Below, one piece after another: positions 27,601 to 36,276 of a stretch of DNA of 44,893 nucleotides. The DNA is taken from contig NZ_NPIH01000267.1 in the NCBI RefSeq assembly GCF_012275575.1, forward strand, positions 1 through 44,893, given 5' to 3'. The notes below the pieces were generated by a model. That model had not been told where the DNA came from, searched no databases, and saw only the letters and a program-made list of their open reading frames with translations. Source of the stretch: Paraburkholderia sp. SG-MS1. Its GTDB lineage: Bacteria > Pseudomonadota > Gammaproteobacteria > Burkholderiales > Burkholderiaceae. The translations under genes were made by a program, and so were the position numbers. The stretch's first letter is position 1; each line of letters opens with the position of its first letter.

Positions 27601-28480
27601 CGTTCATGTCGACGGTGCCGGCCACGCGCAGCGAAGGCGCGTCGTTCGACATCACGAAGTTGAGCTTCAGATCGGTGGACAGCTTGCCGGACTGCACGAT
27701 CACCGGCAGCCTGGTCGGCACATAGGACATCAGGCGCGGCACGTCGAGCCCGTCGAAACGCAGCGACACTTCCGACTCACGCGACGCCGCGAACGGCTTG
27801 GTCTTGCCATCGATGGCGAGCGGACTGCCGTCGATGCGCGCGCGCAGCAGCGGCTCGACGAAGATATCGGTTTTTGAAGGCAGCGTGGCGATGAACGGAA
27901 TGCCGAGTTTCCATTGATCGATCACGTGCGTCGCCCCAAGCAGCTTGTCGTCGAACGTGATCTGCCCGTTTTCGAGGCGGATGTTCGACACCGAAAAGCG
28001 CGTTGGCTTGCTATCGGGTTTGGCCGGCTGGTTCGCGAACTTCTCGATCAGATCGGTGAAATTGAAGCGCTGCGCATCGTAGCGAACGATGTGAAAGCGC
28101 GGCGAGTCGAGCTGCACTTCGTCGACGATCGGCGCGCCGCGAAACAGCGAACTCCACGACGGCTTGACGATGAGCCGCTCGATATCCACGAAATCGCCCG
28201 CGCCGCCGCGCTCGCCGACACGCACGCGATCGGCTTCGAGCCGCAGCGTGTATGGATTGAGCGCGATGCGGCCGATCGTGGCCGGACGATCGAGCTGCTT
28301 GCTGAGTTGTTGCTCGGCAACGTGACGAATCAGCGGCGGTGCCGCGAAAAAGCCGAGCAGACCGAACAATACGAGAAAGATCAGCAGACCTATGAGGACG
28401 CGCCGTGTACGGCGTGACTGCGCGGCTTCGCGCACGGTCTGTATGGAAGAGGCTAGTGATGCTTTATTGAGGCTTGCCAT
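24680..28480 (-). CDS. DUF748 (AsmA-like) large envelope protein
   Basis: 1266 residues from the ATG at 28480; an in-frame extension to 28711 is rejected because the N-terminal membrane helix (about 28-48) then sits near the start as in the family. The long body is repeated beta-rich AsmA/DUF748-type sequence with Ala-rich low-complexity breaks (about 420-450 and 870-905). The C-terminal 170 residues contain a split OmpA-like module: VEFEPGSSKLTDADTKKLD early and QQRAQSVQQYLDG late. AsmA-like proteins anchored in the inner membrane are implicated in bridging the periplasm and lipid homeostasis; whether this one does so is inference. It is convergent with the MocR gene, with no U-rich terminator between. 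Confidence 0.85.
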   Translation of the reverse strand: MASLNKASLASSIQTVREAAQSRRTRRVLIGLLIFLVLFGLLGFFAAPPLIRHVAEQQLSKQLDRPATIGRIALNPYTLRLEADRVRVGERGGAGDFVDIERLIVKPSWSSLFRGAPIVDEVQLDSPRFHIVRYDAQRFNFTDLIEKFANQPAKPDSKPTRFSVSNIRLENGQITFDDKLLGATHVIDQWKLGIPFIATLPSKTDIFVEPLLRARIDGSPLAIDGKTKPFAASRESEVSLRFDGLDVPRLMSYVPTRLPVIVQSGKLSTDLKLNFVMSNDAPSLRVAGTVDMNDVDVQDQGKAPFFAARAVHVAAATLEPLKSLYHFDEIRIDAPSARLARDKDGVLSVERMFAPAPAPTRAAASASASGTEAVAQQPAASAPAAASSAKANTAEKAPPLDLSIKRFVLNDGTVNVHDEAASRPVDLGLQKLAVTLNDFSTLANAPAHYTLNTDFKDGAGSLAADGKLGLAAKTASAKLDLKSLKLPQLQPYLDTATAAQVTDGALSVTTNIDTNWSKSPAAVMVADTQLDLQSLKLAARGDKQPVVSLAQGSVVVKQVDLAARTADVTSVATTGLAIDAQRLKDGSINLASLAGPHEAAQQRTAVHAAKQAHAEGPAWHYKIGELTLKDATANFTDHTTPQPVKLSITPLQLKVQQISDDLSRPLPVDLQATLNKKGTLGVKGDVTATPLKVAVKVNANRLDAAAFEPYFGGKLNAVIASALLNANGDLALTQAKSLKANYHGDMALVDVRMLDKATSDPFAGWGSLALSNLKADYDEHGTVVDAGRVTFTKFYGSVLLNAQGKLNLSDVVAHEDGAAQSLTRDKRGAEPVQLTPAAASAVAAASAPVQASSATPAAPATVTAATPPQSPVKLHFGQLVLQQGRVTYTDNFIKPNFTANLVGIQGTVGAFGTQSSTPAPVDIAAKLAANGPLSIRGTVNPLIAKPALDLTASAHDIELTNLTPYSSKYAGYPITKGKLNVDLHYKLDNDQLNADNHLFIDQLTFGDHIDNDTATKLPVRLAISLLKNSRGEIDVNLPVSGSLSNPEFSVGGLIWHAVLNLLQKAVTAPFSLIANAFGGGGEELGYVEFEPGSSKLTDADTKKLDTIVKALADKSSVRMDLIGRVDPAVDEPALRTQYVERLVKQQKIKDVVGNGESVDLSSVTIDPKEYDKYLTKAYEAADFKKPRNFVGLTKSVPDDDMKGALAANAPIDEASLRQLAQQRAQSVQQYLDGKIDSNRVFIVAPKLTADGINDKGATTRVDFGLK

Positions 28481-28782
28481 GCTCGGTTTTGGGTAGTGCG
28501 GCGGCAAGCCCGCCGCGAAAACGAAAATCCCGCAAGCGGCAGTATAAGGTGTGAACGTGGTGTGGGATAGGAATGTCAGCCGCGGCTTCAAAATTCGGCT
28601 GGGTGATGGCGCCGTTTGTCCGCCGCGGCGAGGCGATGAACAGACGGCGTCCGATGCGTCAGCGGGTGCGTGGCTGTCATCTCGCTGACGCATTGCGCCG
28701 GCAGATTTCACCGGCGCGTTTCGTCGACACAGTTGGCTCGCGCAGTTAGCGCGATTTCATTAACACAGTTGACCGAAACATT
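28481..28782. other. Intergenic region upstream of the DUF748 gene
   Basis: 302 bases without a gene. On the minus strand a TATACT (28546-28541) is a plausible -10 for the DUF748 gene, and a GCGGCGG/CCGCCGC hairpin (28498-28516) lies in its leader. Near the right end are related sequences at 28719 (TTTCGTCGACACAGTTGG), 28755 (TTTCATTAACACAGTTGACC) and 28781 (TTTCACTGACGCA). Confidence 0.5.
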
Positions 28783-30192
28783 TCACTGACGCACGACGGC
28801 AGGCGGTTGCCAGCTGCCGTCGGTGGCTTGCGGTTTCGGTGCGTAAAGCCGCAGCACCAGTTGCATATCCGTGCGCGGCGCCGGTAGCCAGTTGCCGTTT
28901 CGCGCGCGCGTGGACGACACGGTCACATCGAGCGAACCGTCGCGATTGCGGCGTGCGCCGTTGCGATCGCCCACCGCGAGACGCGCCGGCGCGCTGTCGC
29001 CCAATGCGCCGTCGCGCGTGTAGGCGGTGATCGACCAGAAGCCGTGCACCGGCGGCAACTGATTCGGCGCGAAGTGAATGACGTAGCGGTTCGCACCGTT
29101 CAGCGGATGGCCGTCGCTGTCCTGGGTGACGACCGCGCGCACTTCGTCGTCGCGGGTGCCGATGCCCGGTTGCGCACTCGCAGCGTAGGCGCGCAACGCG
29201 TAGTCGGGGCCGTAGTTGCCGACGCCTTCGCCGAACCAGCTCCAGCCATTGCCGGCCAGCACGTTGGAAGGCGGTGTCCCGACACGCTCGTGGCCGTCGG
29301 CGAGACCTGCTGCGATCGCGTTGCGCGCGCCAGGCAGCTTCACCGGATTGCCGGGCGTCACACCGAGGTCCGCGAGAATTTTCAACGCGTGGGGATCGGC
29401 CGGTGTCGGTGGATTGTCAGGCAAGGCGTCCGCCAGACGGCTGAAGAAGCCGTTTGCGTCGAGCGCGGCCACTTGTGCGGCGGCCGGCGCGTTATCGGCG
29501 GCGTTGCCGCGCGGCGGCGCGACCGGGGCCGGAGCCGAGCGCGAATCGGCCGCATAGGCGCTCAGCGGCGCGACGCGAATCGCACGTTGCAGTTTGCGGA
29601 CCGCCGCCAGGTCGCGTGCGCCGTTCGACTGGATGCGCACGCTCACCCATGCGTTGGCGGTCGGCACGTCGACGCGCTTTACGCCCTTGGGCAGCTCGCC
29701 CTGCCAGCCCTGGCCGACGAACGCAATGGTCTGCGCCTTGATGCCCTTGGCGCTGGTCGCGAACTGCGGGCCGGTCGACCACACCACATTGGTCCACATG
29801 TCGAGCACGCGGGCATCGACGTAGCGGCCGTGCGAGTCGGGCAAGGACACGAGCACCGGCTCGCTGCCGACGTCGAGCCAGCCGGTCGAGTCGAGTGTGT
29901 CGACGCCCGGCTGCGGCGGATTGGCCGCGCCGATCGGCGGCAGCGCCTGGGCGTGCCGCAGCGTATTGAGAGGCGCCTGGCCCGGATCGGTGCCGACCGC
30001 GGCGTCGCGCGCCACCCCCATCAGCACGAGCGGATAGCCGAATACGTACGAATCGGCGACTTCATCCTTGATCCAGCCGGTCGATTTGGGCGTCGCGGAC
30101 GGGGTCGACGCGCAACCGGCCAGAAAAGCGAGGCCTGCGAACGATGCGCAGGTCCAGTGAATCGAAAACAGTTCTCGGCGATTTTTTATCAT
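28783..30192 (-). CDS. DUF1254/DUF1214 lipoprotein
   Basis: 469 residues from the ATG at 30192. The signal ends in the lipobox FLAGC, so a lipidated envelope protein is predicted. The DUF1254 part (about 35-170) has VADSYVFGYPLVLMGV, GWLDVGSEPVLVSLPD and YVDARVLDMWTNV; the DUF1214 part (about 350-465) has FAPNQLPPVHGFWSITAYTRDG and NWLPAPRTDMQLVLRLYAPK. The biochemical function of the family is unknown. It is a single gene with 302 bp on its 3' side and a divergent partner (PaiB-like) on its 5' side. Confidence 0.87.
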   Translation of the reverse strand: MIKNRRELFSIHWTCASFAGLAFLAGCASTPSATPKSTGWIKDEVADSYVFGYPLVLMGVARDAAVGTDPGQAPLNTLRHAQALPPIGAANPPQPGVDTLDSTGWLDVGSEPVLVSLPDSHGRYVDARVLDMWTNVVWSTGPQFATSAKGIKAQTIAFVGQGWQGELPKGVKRVDVPTANAWVSVRIQSNGARDLAAVRKLQRAIRVAPLSAYAADSRSAPAPVAPPRGNAADNAPAAAQVAALDANGFFSRLADALPDNPPTPADPHALKILADLGVTPGNPVKLPGARNAIAAGLADGHERVGTPPSNVLAGNGWSWFGEGVGNYGPDYALRAYAASAQPGIGTRDDEVRAVVTQDSDGHPLNGANRYVIHFAPNQLPPVHGFWSITAYTRDGALGDSAPARLAVGDRNGARRNRDGSLDVTVSSTRARNGNWLPAPRTDMQLVLRLYAPKPQATDGSWQPPAVVRQ

Positions 30193-30509
30193 TCGTTCAG
30201 GTGGCGGAACGTGCGGTCCTATGGGAGATGCCGGTGCGCAGCGATGCCTGCATGCGTGGCCTCCCAAAGCCCAGCGCAGCCAGACCGCGATTCGCGATGC
30301 CGACAACATCGGGTTGTATCGTATCCTTGCTAACCAGGCAAGCGCAAAGGCGGAGATCGCGGCTTATCGCACGCGGGAGTGATCCATCCAGGATACGGTT
30401 GACGCTTTTATGCAGATTCGCTCCGGCGCGCGGCACCTGTCGCGCTTGCCGACATACCGACGATTTTTCCCTTTACGTCTTTTCGCCCTTTCGTATCCGG
30501 AGCGCTTCA
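30193..30509. other. Divergent intergenic region (DUF1254 lipoprotein / PaiB-like gene)
   Basis: 317 bases. It must hold two divergent promoters but I see no strong hexamer pair; TTGACG in GGTTGACGCTTTTATG near 30400 is the best -35 candidate for the plus-strand gene. No gene, repeat or RNA was recognised. Confidence 0.45.
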
Positions 30510-31175
30510 ATGTATATGCCCGCCCATTTCGAAGAGAACCGTCCAGAGGTTCTCCACCGCCTGATCGCCGAGCAGCCGTTCGGCGCGCTGATCACGAACG
30601 GTCCGAACGGGCTCGACGCGAATCATTTGCCGTTCGAAGCGCAGCTCGTCCCTGCGGGGGACGACGCTTCGGCACCGCAAAGCCGCTATCTGCTGCGCGC
30701 CCACGTCGCCCGCGCGAACCCGGTCTGGAAAGAAGCCGCCACCCATCCCGACGCCCTCGTGATCTTCCAGGGCCCCGCCGCTTACATCTCGCCGACGTGG
30801 TATCCGAGCAAACATGAAGCGCATCGCCAGGTGCCGACGTATAACTACATCGTGGTGCATGCGCACGGCCGGATCGTGGTGCGTGACGACGAGCCGTTCG
30901 TGCGCGGTCTCGTCGCGCGGCTCATCCGCAAGATGGAAGCCGGCGAAGCGGTGCCGTGGAAGATGGGCGACGCGCCCGCCGACTTCATCACGCAGATGCT
31001 CGGCGCGATCGTCGGGATCGAAATCGAGCTGACGCGCCTCGTCGGCAAATGGAAACTCGGCCAGAACAAGGAAGCCGCCGACCGGCGCGGCGCGGCCGAC
31101 GCGCTGCTCGCGCGCGCCAGCGATCAGCAGCAGGCCGTCGGCCAGGCGATGCTGGACGCGCCGCCGGCTTTCTGA
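30510..31175 (+). CDS. PaiB-like FMN-binding negative transcriptional regulator
   Basis: 221 residues from the ATG at 30510 with GGAG upstream. It matches the PaiB family end to end: MYMPAHFEENRPEVLHRLIAE, FGALITNGPNGLDANHLPFE, VIFQGPAAYISPTWYPSK and VPTYNYIVVHAHG, then a GAIVGIEIELTRLVGKWKLGQNK C-terminus. It is a split-barrel flavin-binding fold. In Bacillus PaiB acts with PaiA in control of sporulation and degradative enzymes; in proteobacteria its role is not established. No paiA-like acetyltransferase is next to it. Confidence 0.88.
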   Translation: MYMPAHFEENRPEVLHRLIAEQPFGALITNGPNGLDANHLPFEAQLVPAGDDASAPQSRYLLRAHVARANPVWKEAATHPDALVIFQGPAAYISPTWYPSKHEAHRQVPTYNYIVVHAHGRIVVRDDEPFVRGLVARLIRKMEAGEAVPWKMGDAPADFITQMLGAIVGIEIELTRLVGKWKLGQNKEAADRRGAADALLARASDQQQAVGQAMLDAPPAF

Positions 31176-31217
31176 GCGAACGCTTGCGATGGCCGCTCGC
31201 CGCCGCATCGTCGGTCC

Positions 31218-31248
31218 TTGACATTCCCATCATGGGAAGGTCAATACT
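31218..31248 (+). promoter_or_regulatory. CueR-type (MerR family) promoter of the copper ATPase gene
   Basis: The -35 TTGACA at 31218-31223 and the -10 AATACT at 31243-31248 are separated by 19 bases, the over-long spacing typical of MerR-family activated promoters. The spacer contains the dyad TTCCCATCATGGGAA, matching the CueR operator pattern. Cu(I)-bound CueR would untwist the site. No cueR gene is in the window. Confidence 0.85.
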
Positions 31249-31290
31249 GGATTCACGATGCGGCCCCATGCCGCCACGAGCTTGCCGACC

Positions 31291-33960
31291 ATGACCGACC
31301 TTGCCGATCCGCAGCGCACCGCTGCCACACCCTCTCCCGCTCCCGTCCGGTTCGCCGAACTCGATATCGGCGGGATGACGTGCGCCTCGTGCGCGACGCG
31401 CGTCGAGAAGGCGCTCGCCAAAGTGCCGGGCGTGACGCGCGCGTCGGTGAATCTGGCCACAGAGCGGGCACGGGTCGAAGGCGATGCGAGCGTCGATGCC
31501 GAAGCACTTGCCAACGCCGTGCGCAAAGCGGGCTATGAAGCCACGCCGTCCACTCGCACCGACGCCACCCCGGTTGAAATGCAGGCCGCCACTGAACTGG
31601 CGATCGGCGGCATGACCTGCGCATCGTGCGCGATGCGGGTCGAGAAAGCGCTCGCCAAGGTGCCGGGTGTCACGCACGCGTCGGTGAATCTGGCGACCGA
31701 AACCGCCACCGTCAAACTCAGCAGCACGGCCGCCGACCCGGATGCGCTGATCGCCGCCGTCAGGAAGGCCGGTTACGAAGCGACCCTGATCCCGGCGCCG
31801 GAGACCGTGGCGCTTGCCGACCCCGCCGGCCAGCCCGCCGCCACGACGCCCACCGCCGCGGACCGCAAGCGCAGCGAGGCGCGCAGCGAACTCGCCGCCG
31901 TGCTCGCCTGTGCCGTGCTGACGCTGCCACTCATCGTGCCGATGTTCGGCGAATGGTTCGGTGTGCATGCGATGCCGCCGCCGTGGCTGCAGTTCGGGCT
32001 CGCCTCGATCGTGCAGTTCGTGTTCGGCGCGCGCTTCTATCGCGCGGCTTACCGCGCCGTGCGTGCAGGCGCGGGCAACATGGATCTGCTGGTGGCGCTC
32101 GGCACGTCGGCGGCGTACGGCATCAGCGTCTACGAACTCGCGTCGCATCCGGGCGACATGATGCATCTGTATTTCGAAGCGTCGGCCGTCGTGATCACGC
32201 TGGTGCGCTTCGGCAAATGGCTCGAAGCGCGCGCGAAGCGTCAGACCACTGATGCGATTCGCGCACTCAACGCGCTGCGCCCGGAGCGCGCGCGCATCCG
32301 CGTCGGCGGCGGCGAGCGCGAGGTGCCGCTCGCGCAGGTGCAGGTCGGCACGGTGGTGATCGTGCGGCCGGGCGAGCGCGTGCCGGTCGACGGTGTGGTG
32401 CTCGAAGGCCGCACGCATATCGACGAATCGCTGATCACCGGCGAAAGTCTGCCGGTGCCGAAACAACCGGCCGATATCGTCACGGCCGGCTCGATCAACG
32501 GCGAAGGCGCGATTGCCGTGACCACCTCCGCGATCGGCGCCGAAACGACGCTGGCGCGGATCATCCGGCTCGTCGAAAACGCGCAGGCGGAAAAGGCGCC
32601 GATCCAGCGGCTGGTCGACCGCGTCAGTGAAATCTTCGTACCGGCGATCCTCGCGATCGCGCTGCTCACGCTGATCGGCTGGCTGATCGCCGGCGCGGGC
32701 GGCGAAACCGCGATTCTGAACGCGGTTGCCGTGCTGGTCATCGCCTGCCCCTGCGCGCTGGGGCTGGCGACACCGGCAGCGATCATGGCCGGCACCGGCG
32801 TTGCCGCGCGGCACGGTGTGCTGATCAAGGACGCCGAGGCGCTGGAGACCGCGCATCGGGTGAGCATCGTCGCGTTCGATAAGACCGGCACGCTAACGCT
32901 CGGGCAACCGTCGATGACGGCGTTCGAGCCGATCGGCGGGATGGGCCGCGATGAAGCGCTGGCGCTAGCCGCCTCGGTGCAGCGGCACAGCGATCATCCG
33001 CTGGCGCGTGCGGTGGTGAAGGCGTATGAAGCGGCGACGGCGGCGACGGCGAATGGGGCAACGACTGAAGGGGTCGATGCTGCTGAAACCGCTGACAGGC
33101 CGCAGACACCGACGCACGCCGCATCGACAGTGCAGACCGCGACGGCCAGCCCGGCAACGCGCCCCGCTCTTCACCCACGCGTCCCTCAAGCCACCGCCGC
33201 ACGCGCGATCGCCGGCCGTGGCGTCGAAGCGGAGGTCGGCGGCCGCACGTTCGCGCTCGGCAGCACGCGCTGGCTCGACGAACTCGGCATCGAATTGCCG
33301 CCCGCGCTCGCTGCGCGCGCTCACGAGCTCGAAGCCGCCGGCAACACCGTCTCGTGGCTCATGGCGCGTGATGCGCAAGCGCCCGCCGCGCTCGCGCTGA
33401 TCGCGTTCGGCGACACCGTCAAACCCACCGCACGCGCCGCCATCGAACGGCTGGCGCAAATGGGCATCCACAGTGTGCTCGTCACCGGCGACAACCGCGG
33501 CAGCGCCGCGAGCGTCGCCCGCGCGCTCGGCATCGACGAATTCCACGCCGAAGTCCTGCCCGACGACAAAGCCCGCGTGATCCGCGATCTGAAAATCCGC
33601 CGCGCGGGCATCGTCGCGATGGCCGGCGACGGCATCAACGACGCCCCCGCGCTCGCCGCCGCCGACATCGGCATTGCGATGGCGACCGGCACCGACGTCG
33701 CGATGCATGCCGCCGGCATCACGCTGATGCGCGGTGATCCGGCGCTGGTAGCCGATGCCGTCGACATCTCGCGCAGGACCTGGCGCAAGATCCAGCAAAA
33801 CCTCTTCTGGGCCTTCGTCTACAACCTGATCGGCATTCCGCTGGCCGCGTTCGGTTTGCTGAATCCAATGCTCGCCGGGGCGGCGATGGCGTTTTCGAGC
33901 GTCAGCGTCGTCACCAACGCGTTGCTGTTGCGCACCTGGCGCGGCGGGCTGGGACGTTAG
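31291..33960 (+). CDS. copA: Copper-exporting P1B-type ATPase
   Basis: 889 residues from the ATG at 31291; the ATG at 31258 would be almost at the predicted transcript start. Two N-terminal heavy-metal domains carry GMTCASC (C31 and C110). The membrane core includes the CPC metal site at 486-488, TGES (actuator), DKTGT with phosphorylated D530, the SDHPLA nucleotide motif (H569) and the GDGIND hinge. It pumps Cu(I) out of the cytoplasm using ATP. Between H569 and the GRG motif at 642 there is a low-complexity Ala/Thr-rich insertion of about 50 residues. The two metal domains are nearly identical over 30 residues. Confidence 0.94.
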   Translation: MTDLADPQRTAATPSPAPVRFAELDIGGMTCASCATRVEKALAKVPGVTRASVNLATERARVEGDASVDAEALANAVRKAGYEATPSTRTDATPVEMQAATELAIGGMTCASCAMRVEKALAKVPGVTHASVNLATETATVKLSSTAADPDALIAAVRKAGYEATLIPAPETVALADPAGQPAATTPTAADRKRSEARSELAAVLACAVLTLPLIVPMFGEWFGVHAMPPPWLQFGLASIVQFVFGARFYRAAYRAVRAGAGNMDLLVALGTSAAYGISVYELASHPGDMMHLYFEASAVVITLVRFGKWLEARAKRQTTDAIRALNALRPERARIRVGGGEREVPLAQVQVGTVVIVRPGERVPVDGVVLEGRTHIDESLITGESLPVPKQPADIVTAGSINGEGAIAVTTSAIGAETTLARIIRLVENAQAEKAPIQRLVDRVSEIFVPAILAIALLTLIGWLIAGAGGETAILNAVAVLVIACPCALGLATPAAIMAGTGVAARHGVLIKDAEALETAHRVSIVAFDKTGTLTLGQPSMTAFEPIGGMGRDEALALAASVQRHSDHPLARAVVKAYEAATAATANGATTEGVDAAETADRPQTPTHAASTVQTATASPATRPALHPRVPQATAARAIAGRGVEAEVGGRTFALGSTRWLDELGIELPPALAARAHELEAAGNTVSWLMARDAQAPAALALIAFGDTVKPTARAAIERLAQMGIHSVLVTGDNRGSAASVARALGIDEFHAEVLPDDKARVIRDLKIRRAGIVAMAGDGINDAPALAAADIGIAMATGTDVAMHAAGITLMRGDPALVADAVDISRRTWRKIQQNLFWAFVYNLIGIPLAAFGLLNPMLAGAAMAFSSVSVVTNALLLRTWRGGLGR

Positions 33961-34190
33961 GAACATTTGCGGCGAGTTAGAAGCGCTGGCGACGCTTCAG
34001 GAGCGCATCGCACATCAGGCGGGTGCGCACGCTCTCGCCCTTCAAAGGCGCCCCTCGGCGCCGCATGCATTACGAACCACTTTCAACGGCCCTAAAGGTA
34101 AGCGCAGCCGCAGCCGTAAACCAGACAACGACGCCGGCATGCTCCCCATGACCGGCGCTTTCGCTTGTCCCCCTTACTCAGCGACTGCTC

Positions 34191-36164
34191 ATGGACTTTC
34201 TCTTTTTGCGCCGCGCCAGCGTCGGCGTCCGGCTCGCCGTGCTCTCATGCGTGCTGGTAGCGTTACTTTTCGCCACCTTCGCGTGGGCGCTCACGCGCGC
34301 CGCCGGCGGCCAGGTCCGCGATGAAGTGCTCGAACGCATCGCCGAAAAAGACCGCTCCATCGCGGCAATGATCACGCTGTTCGACAAGGCGCTGTCCTCT
34401 GAAGTCGACCGTTCGATGGCGCTGTTCGCGAGCTTCCTGCCCGCCGACTTCGCGCTCGACGAGACGCAAAAAGTCGACATCGGGGGCATCGCGACGCCGA
34501 CCTTCAAGGCCGGCGACAAAGTCCTGAACCTGGACTTCACGATCCCCGACCAGTTTCTCGAACGCAGCGGCGCGGTCGCCACCGTGTTCGCGCGCAGCGG
34601 CGACGACTTCGTGCGCGTGACGACCTCGCTGAAGAAACAGGACGGCTCGCGCGCGATCGGCACGCTGCTCGACCGCAAGGGACCGGCGTATGCGCCGTTG
34701 CTCGCGAACCGCTCCTATACGGGACTGGCCGCGCTGTTCGGCAAACGTTTGATCACGCAATACCGGCCGATCACCGACGCGAGCGGCCGCGTGATCGGCG
34801 CGTTGTTCGTCGGCGTGAACGTGGACAAGGAGATTCAGTCGGTCGAGGACGGCATCCGCAATCTGAAGATCGGCGCGAGCGGTTACTACTTCGTGCTCGA
34901 TGCGTCGAAGGGCGCCGATCGCGGCAAGCTGATCGTGCATCCGGCCGCCGCCGGGCAGAAGGCGGACGACGCGAACGCGCCGTATCAACGCATGCTCGAC
35001 ATGCAGCAAGGCCAGCTCGACTACAGTTCCGCCGAGGCGACGCTCGGCGAGCAAAGCGCGCGCGACAAATTCGTGTCGTTCGTCACGGTGCCGGAGTGGC
35101 AATGGCTGGTGGGCGGCGTCGCGCCGCGCGACGAAGTGCTGGCCGACGTCGTCGCGACGCGCAATCGCTTCGTGCTGCTTGGTCTGGCGCTGGTCGGCGT
35201 GTTCGCGATCGTGTTCCTGATCGCGGTGCGGCGTCTCGTCAGCCGTCCGCTCGACGAAGCCGCGAAAGCCTCCGAACGTTTCGCCTCGGGCGACCTGAGC
35301 GTGCGCGTGGCGCGGCACGGCACCGCGCGCGCCGACGAAATCGGCCGCCTGATGCAGTCGATCGACGGGATCGGGGAAGGCCTCGCGCGTATCGTTTCGC
35401 AGGTGCGCAATGCATCGGCGGATATGTCGGAGGGCACCGAGAAGATCGCCACCGGCAGCGGCCATATTGCCGCGCGCATCGCCACGCAGGCGAGCAGCCT
35501 CGAGGAAACGGCGGCCAGCATGGAACAGATCACGTCGACCGTGCAGCAGAACGCCGCTCACGCGACGCAAGCCAACACGCTCGTCACGCACGCCGCCGAT
35601 GCCGCGCTAGAAGGCGGCCGCGCGGTCGAGCGGGTGGTGTCGACGATGGGCGAGATCAGCCGCTCGTCGCAGAAGATCGCGGAGATCACGACGGTGATCG
35701 AAGGCATCGCGTTCCAGACCAACATCCTCGCGCTAAACGCCGCCGTCGAAGCCGCGCGCGCGGGCGAGCACGGCAAGGGCTTCGCGGTGGTGGCCTCGGA
35801 AGTGCGCGCGCTCGCGCAACGCAGCGCGGCTTCGGTGAAGGAAATCGAAAGCCTGATCGCGAGTTCGACGGCGACGGTCGAAAGCGGATTCCGGATCGCC
35901 GAAGAAGCCAGCTCGACCATGCAAGGCATCGTTCAGCAGGTCGGCCAGGTGCGCGCGATCATGAGCGAGATCAACGTCGCGTCGCGCGAGCAATCGGGCG
36001 GCATCGAGCAGGTCAACCTCGCCGTCACGCAGATCGGCGAGGCGACCCAGCAGAACGCGACCATCGTCGGCGACGCGGAACTCGCGGCCGCCGAGTTGCG
36101 CGAGCAGGCCGCGCGTCTTGCGCAAGTGGTCAGTGTGTTCAAGCTCGAACGCGGGCGCGAGTGA
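34191..36164 (+). CDS. Methyl-accepting chemotaxis protein with Cache-type sensor domain
   Basis: 657 residues. The first membrane helix (about 12-33) is followed by a periplasmic Cache3/Cache2-type domain (about 40-325: LGTLLDRKGPAY, FGKRLITQYRPITDASGRVIGALFVGV, ASGYYFVLDAS, EWQWLVGGV), the second helix (about 328-350), HAMP (RLVSRPLDEAAKASERFASGDLSVRV), and the methyl-accepting signalling domain with the hairpin tip IEGIAFQTNILALNAAVEAARAGE. It senses small ligands in the periplasm and signals through CheA; the ligand is unknown. Flanking genes do not suggest one. Confidence 0.93.
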   Translation: MDFLFLRRASVGVRLAVLSCVLVALLFATFAWALTRAAGGQVRDEVLERIAEKDRSIAAMITLFDKALSSEVDRSMALFASFLPADFALDETQKVDIGGIATPTFKAGDKVLNLDFTIPDQFLERSGAVATVFARSGDDFVRVTTSLKKQDGSRAIGTLLDRKGPAYAPLLANRSYTGLAALFGKRLITQYRPITDASGRVIGALFVGVNVDKEIQSVEDGIRNLKIGASGYYFVLDASKGADRGKLIVHPAAAGQKADDANAPYQRMLDMQQGQLDYSSAEATLGEQSARDKFVSFVTVPEWQWLVGGVAPRDEVLADVVATRNRFVLLGLALVGVFAIVFLIAVRRLVSRPLDEAAKASERFASGDLSVRVARHGTARADEIGRLMQSIDGIGEGLARIVSQVRNASADMSEGTEKIATGSGHIAARIATQASSLEETAASMEQITSTVQQNAAHATQANTLVTHAADAALEGGRAVERVVSTMGEISRSSQKIAEITTVIEGIAFQTNILALNAAVEAARAGEHGKGFAVVASEVRALAQRSAASVKEIESLIASSTATVESGFRIAEEASSTMQGIVQQVGQVRAIMSEINVASREQSGGIEQVNLAVTQIGEATQQNATIVGDAELAAAELREQAARLAQVVSVFKLERGRE

Positions 36165-36276
36165 CCTCGCGTCAGCGCCGCCGGAAGCGCGGCGCAGTGT
36201 TCGTCGCCGCGCCAACTGCGCTTGCGTCAACGCAGCCGATGCGCGAGTCACGTGCTCGCGCTATGACGACGCCGGC

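Noticed and set aside
26567..27877. Plus-strand frame opposite the DUF748 gene
   Set aside because: Arg-rich shadow with no family; the opposite frame is a long conserved AsmA-like protein.
30988..32856. 622-codon minus-strand frame opposite copA
   Set aside because: High-GC antisense frame; copA has all P-type ATPase motifs and its promoter.
34263..35591. 442-codon minus-strand frame opposite the chemoreceptor
   Set aside because: Shadow; HAMP and signalling motifs are on the plus strand.
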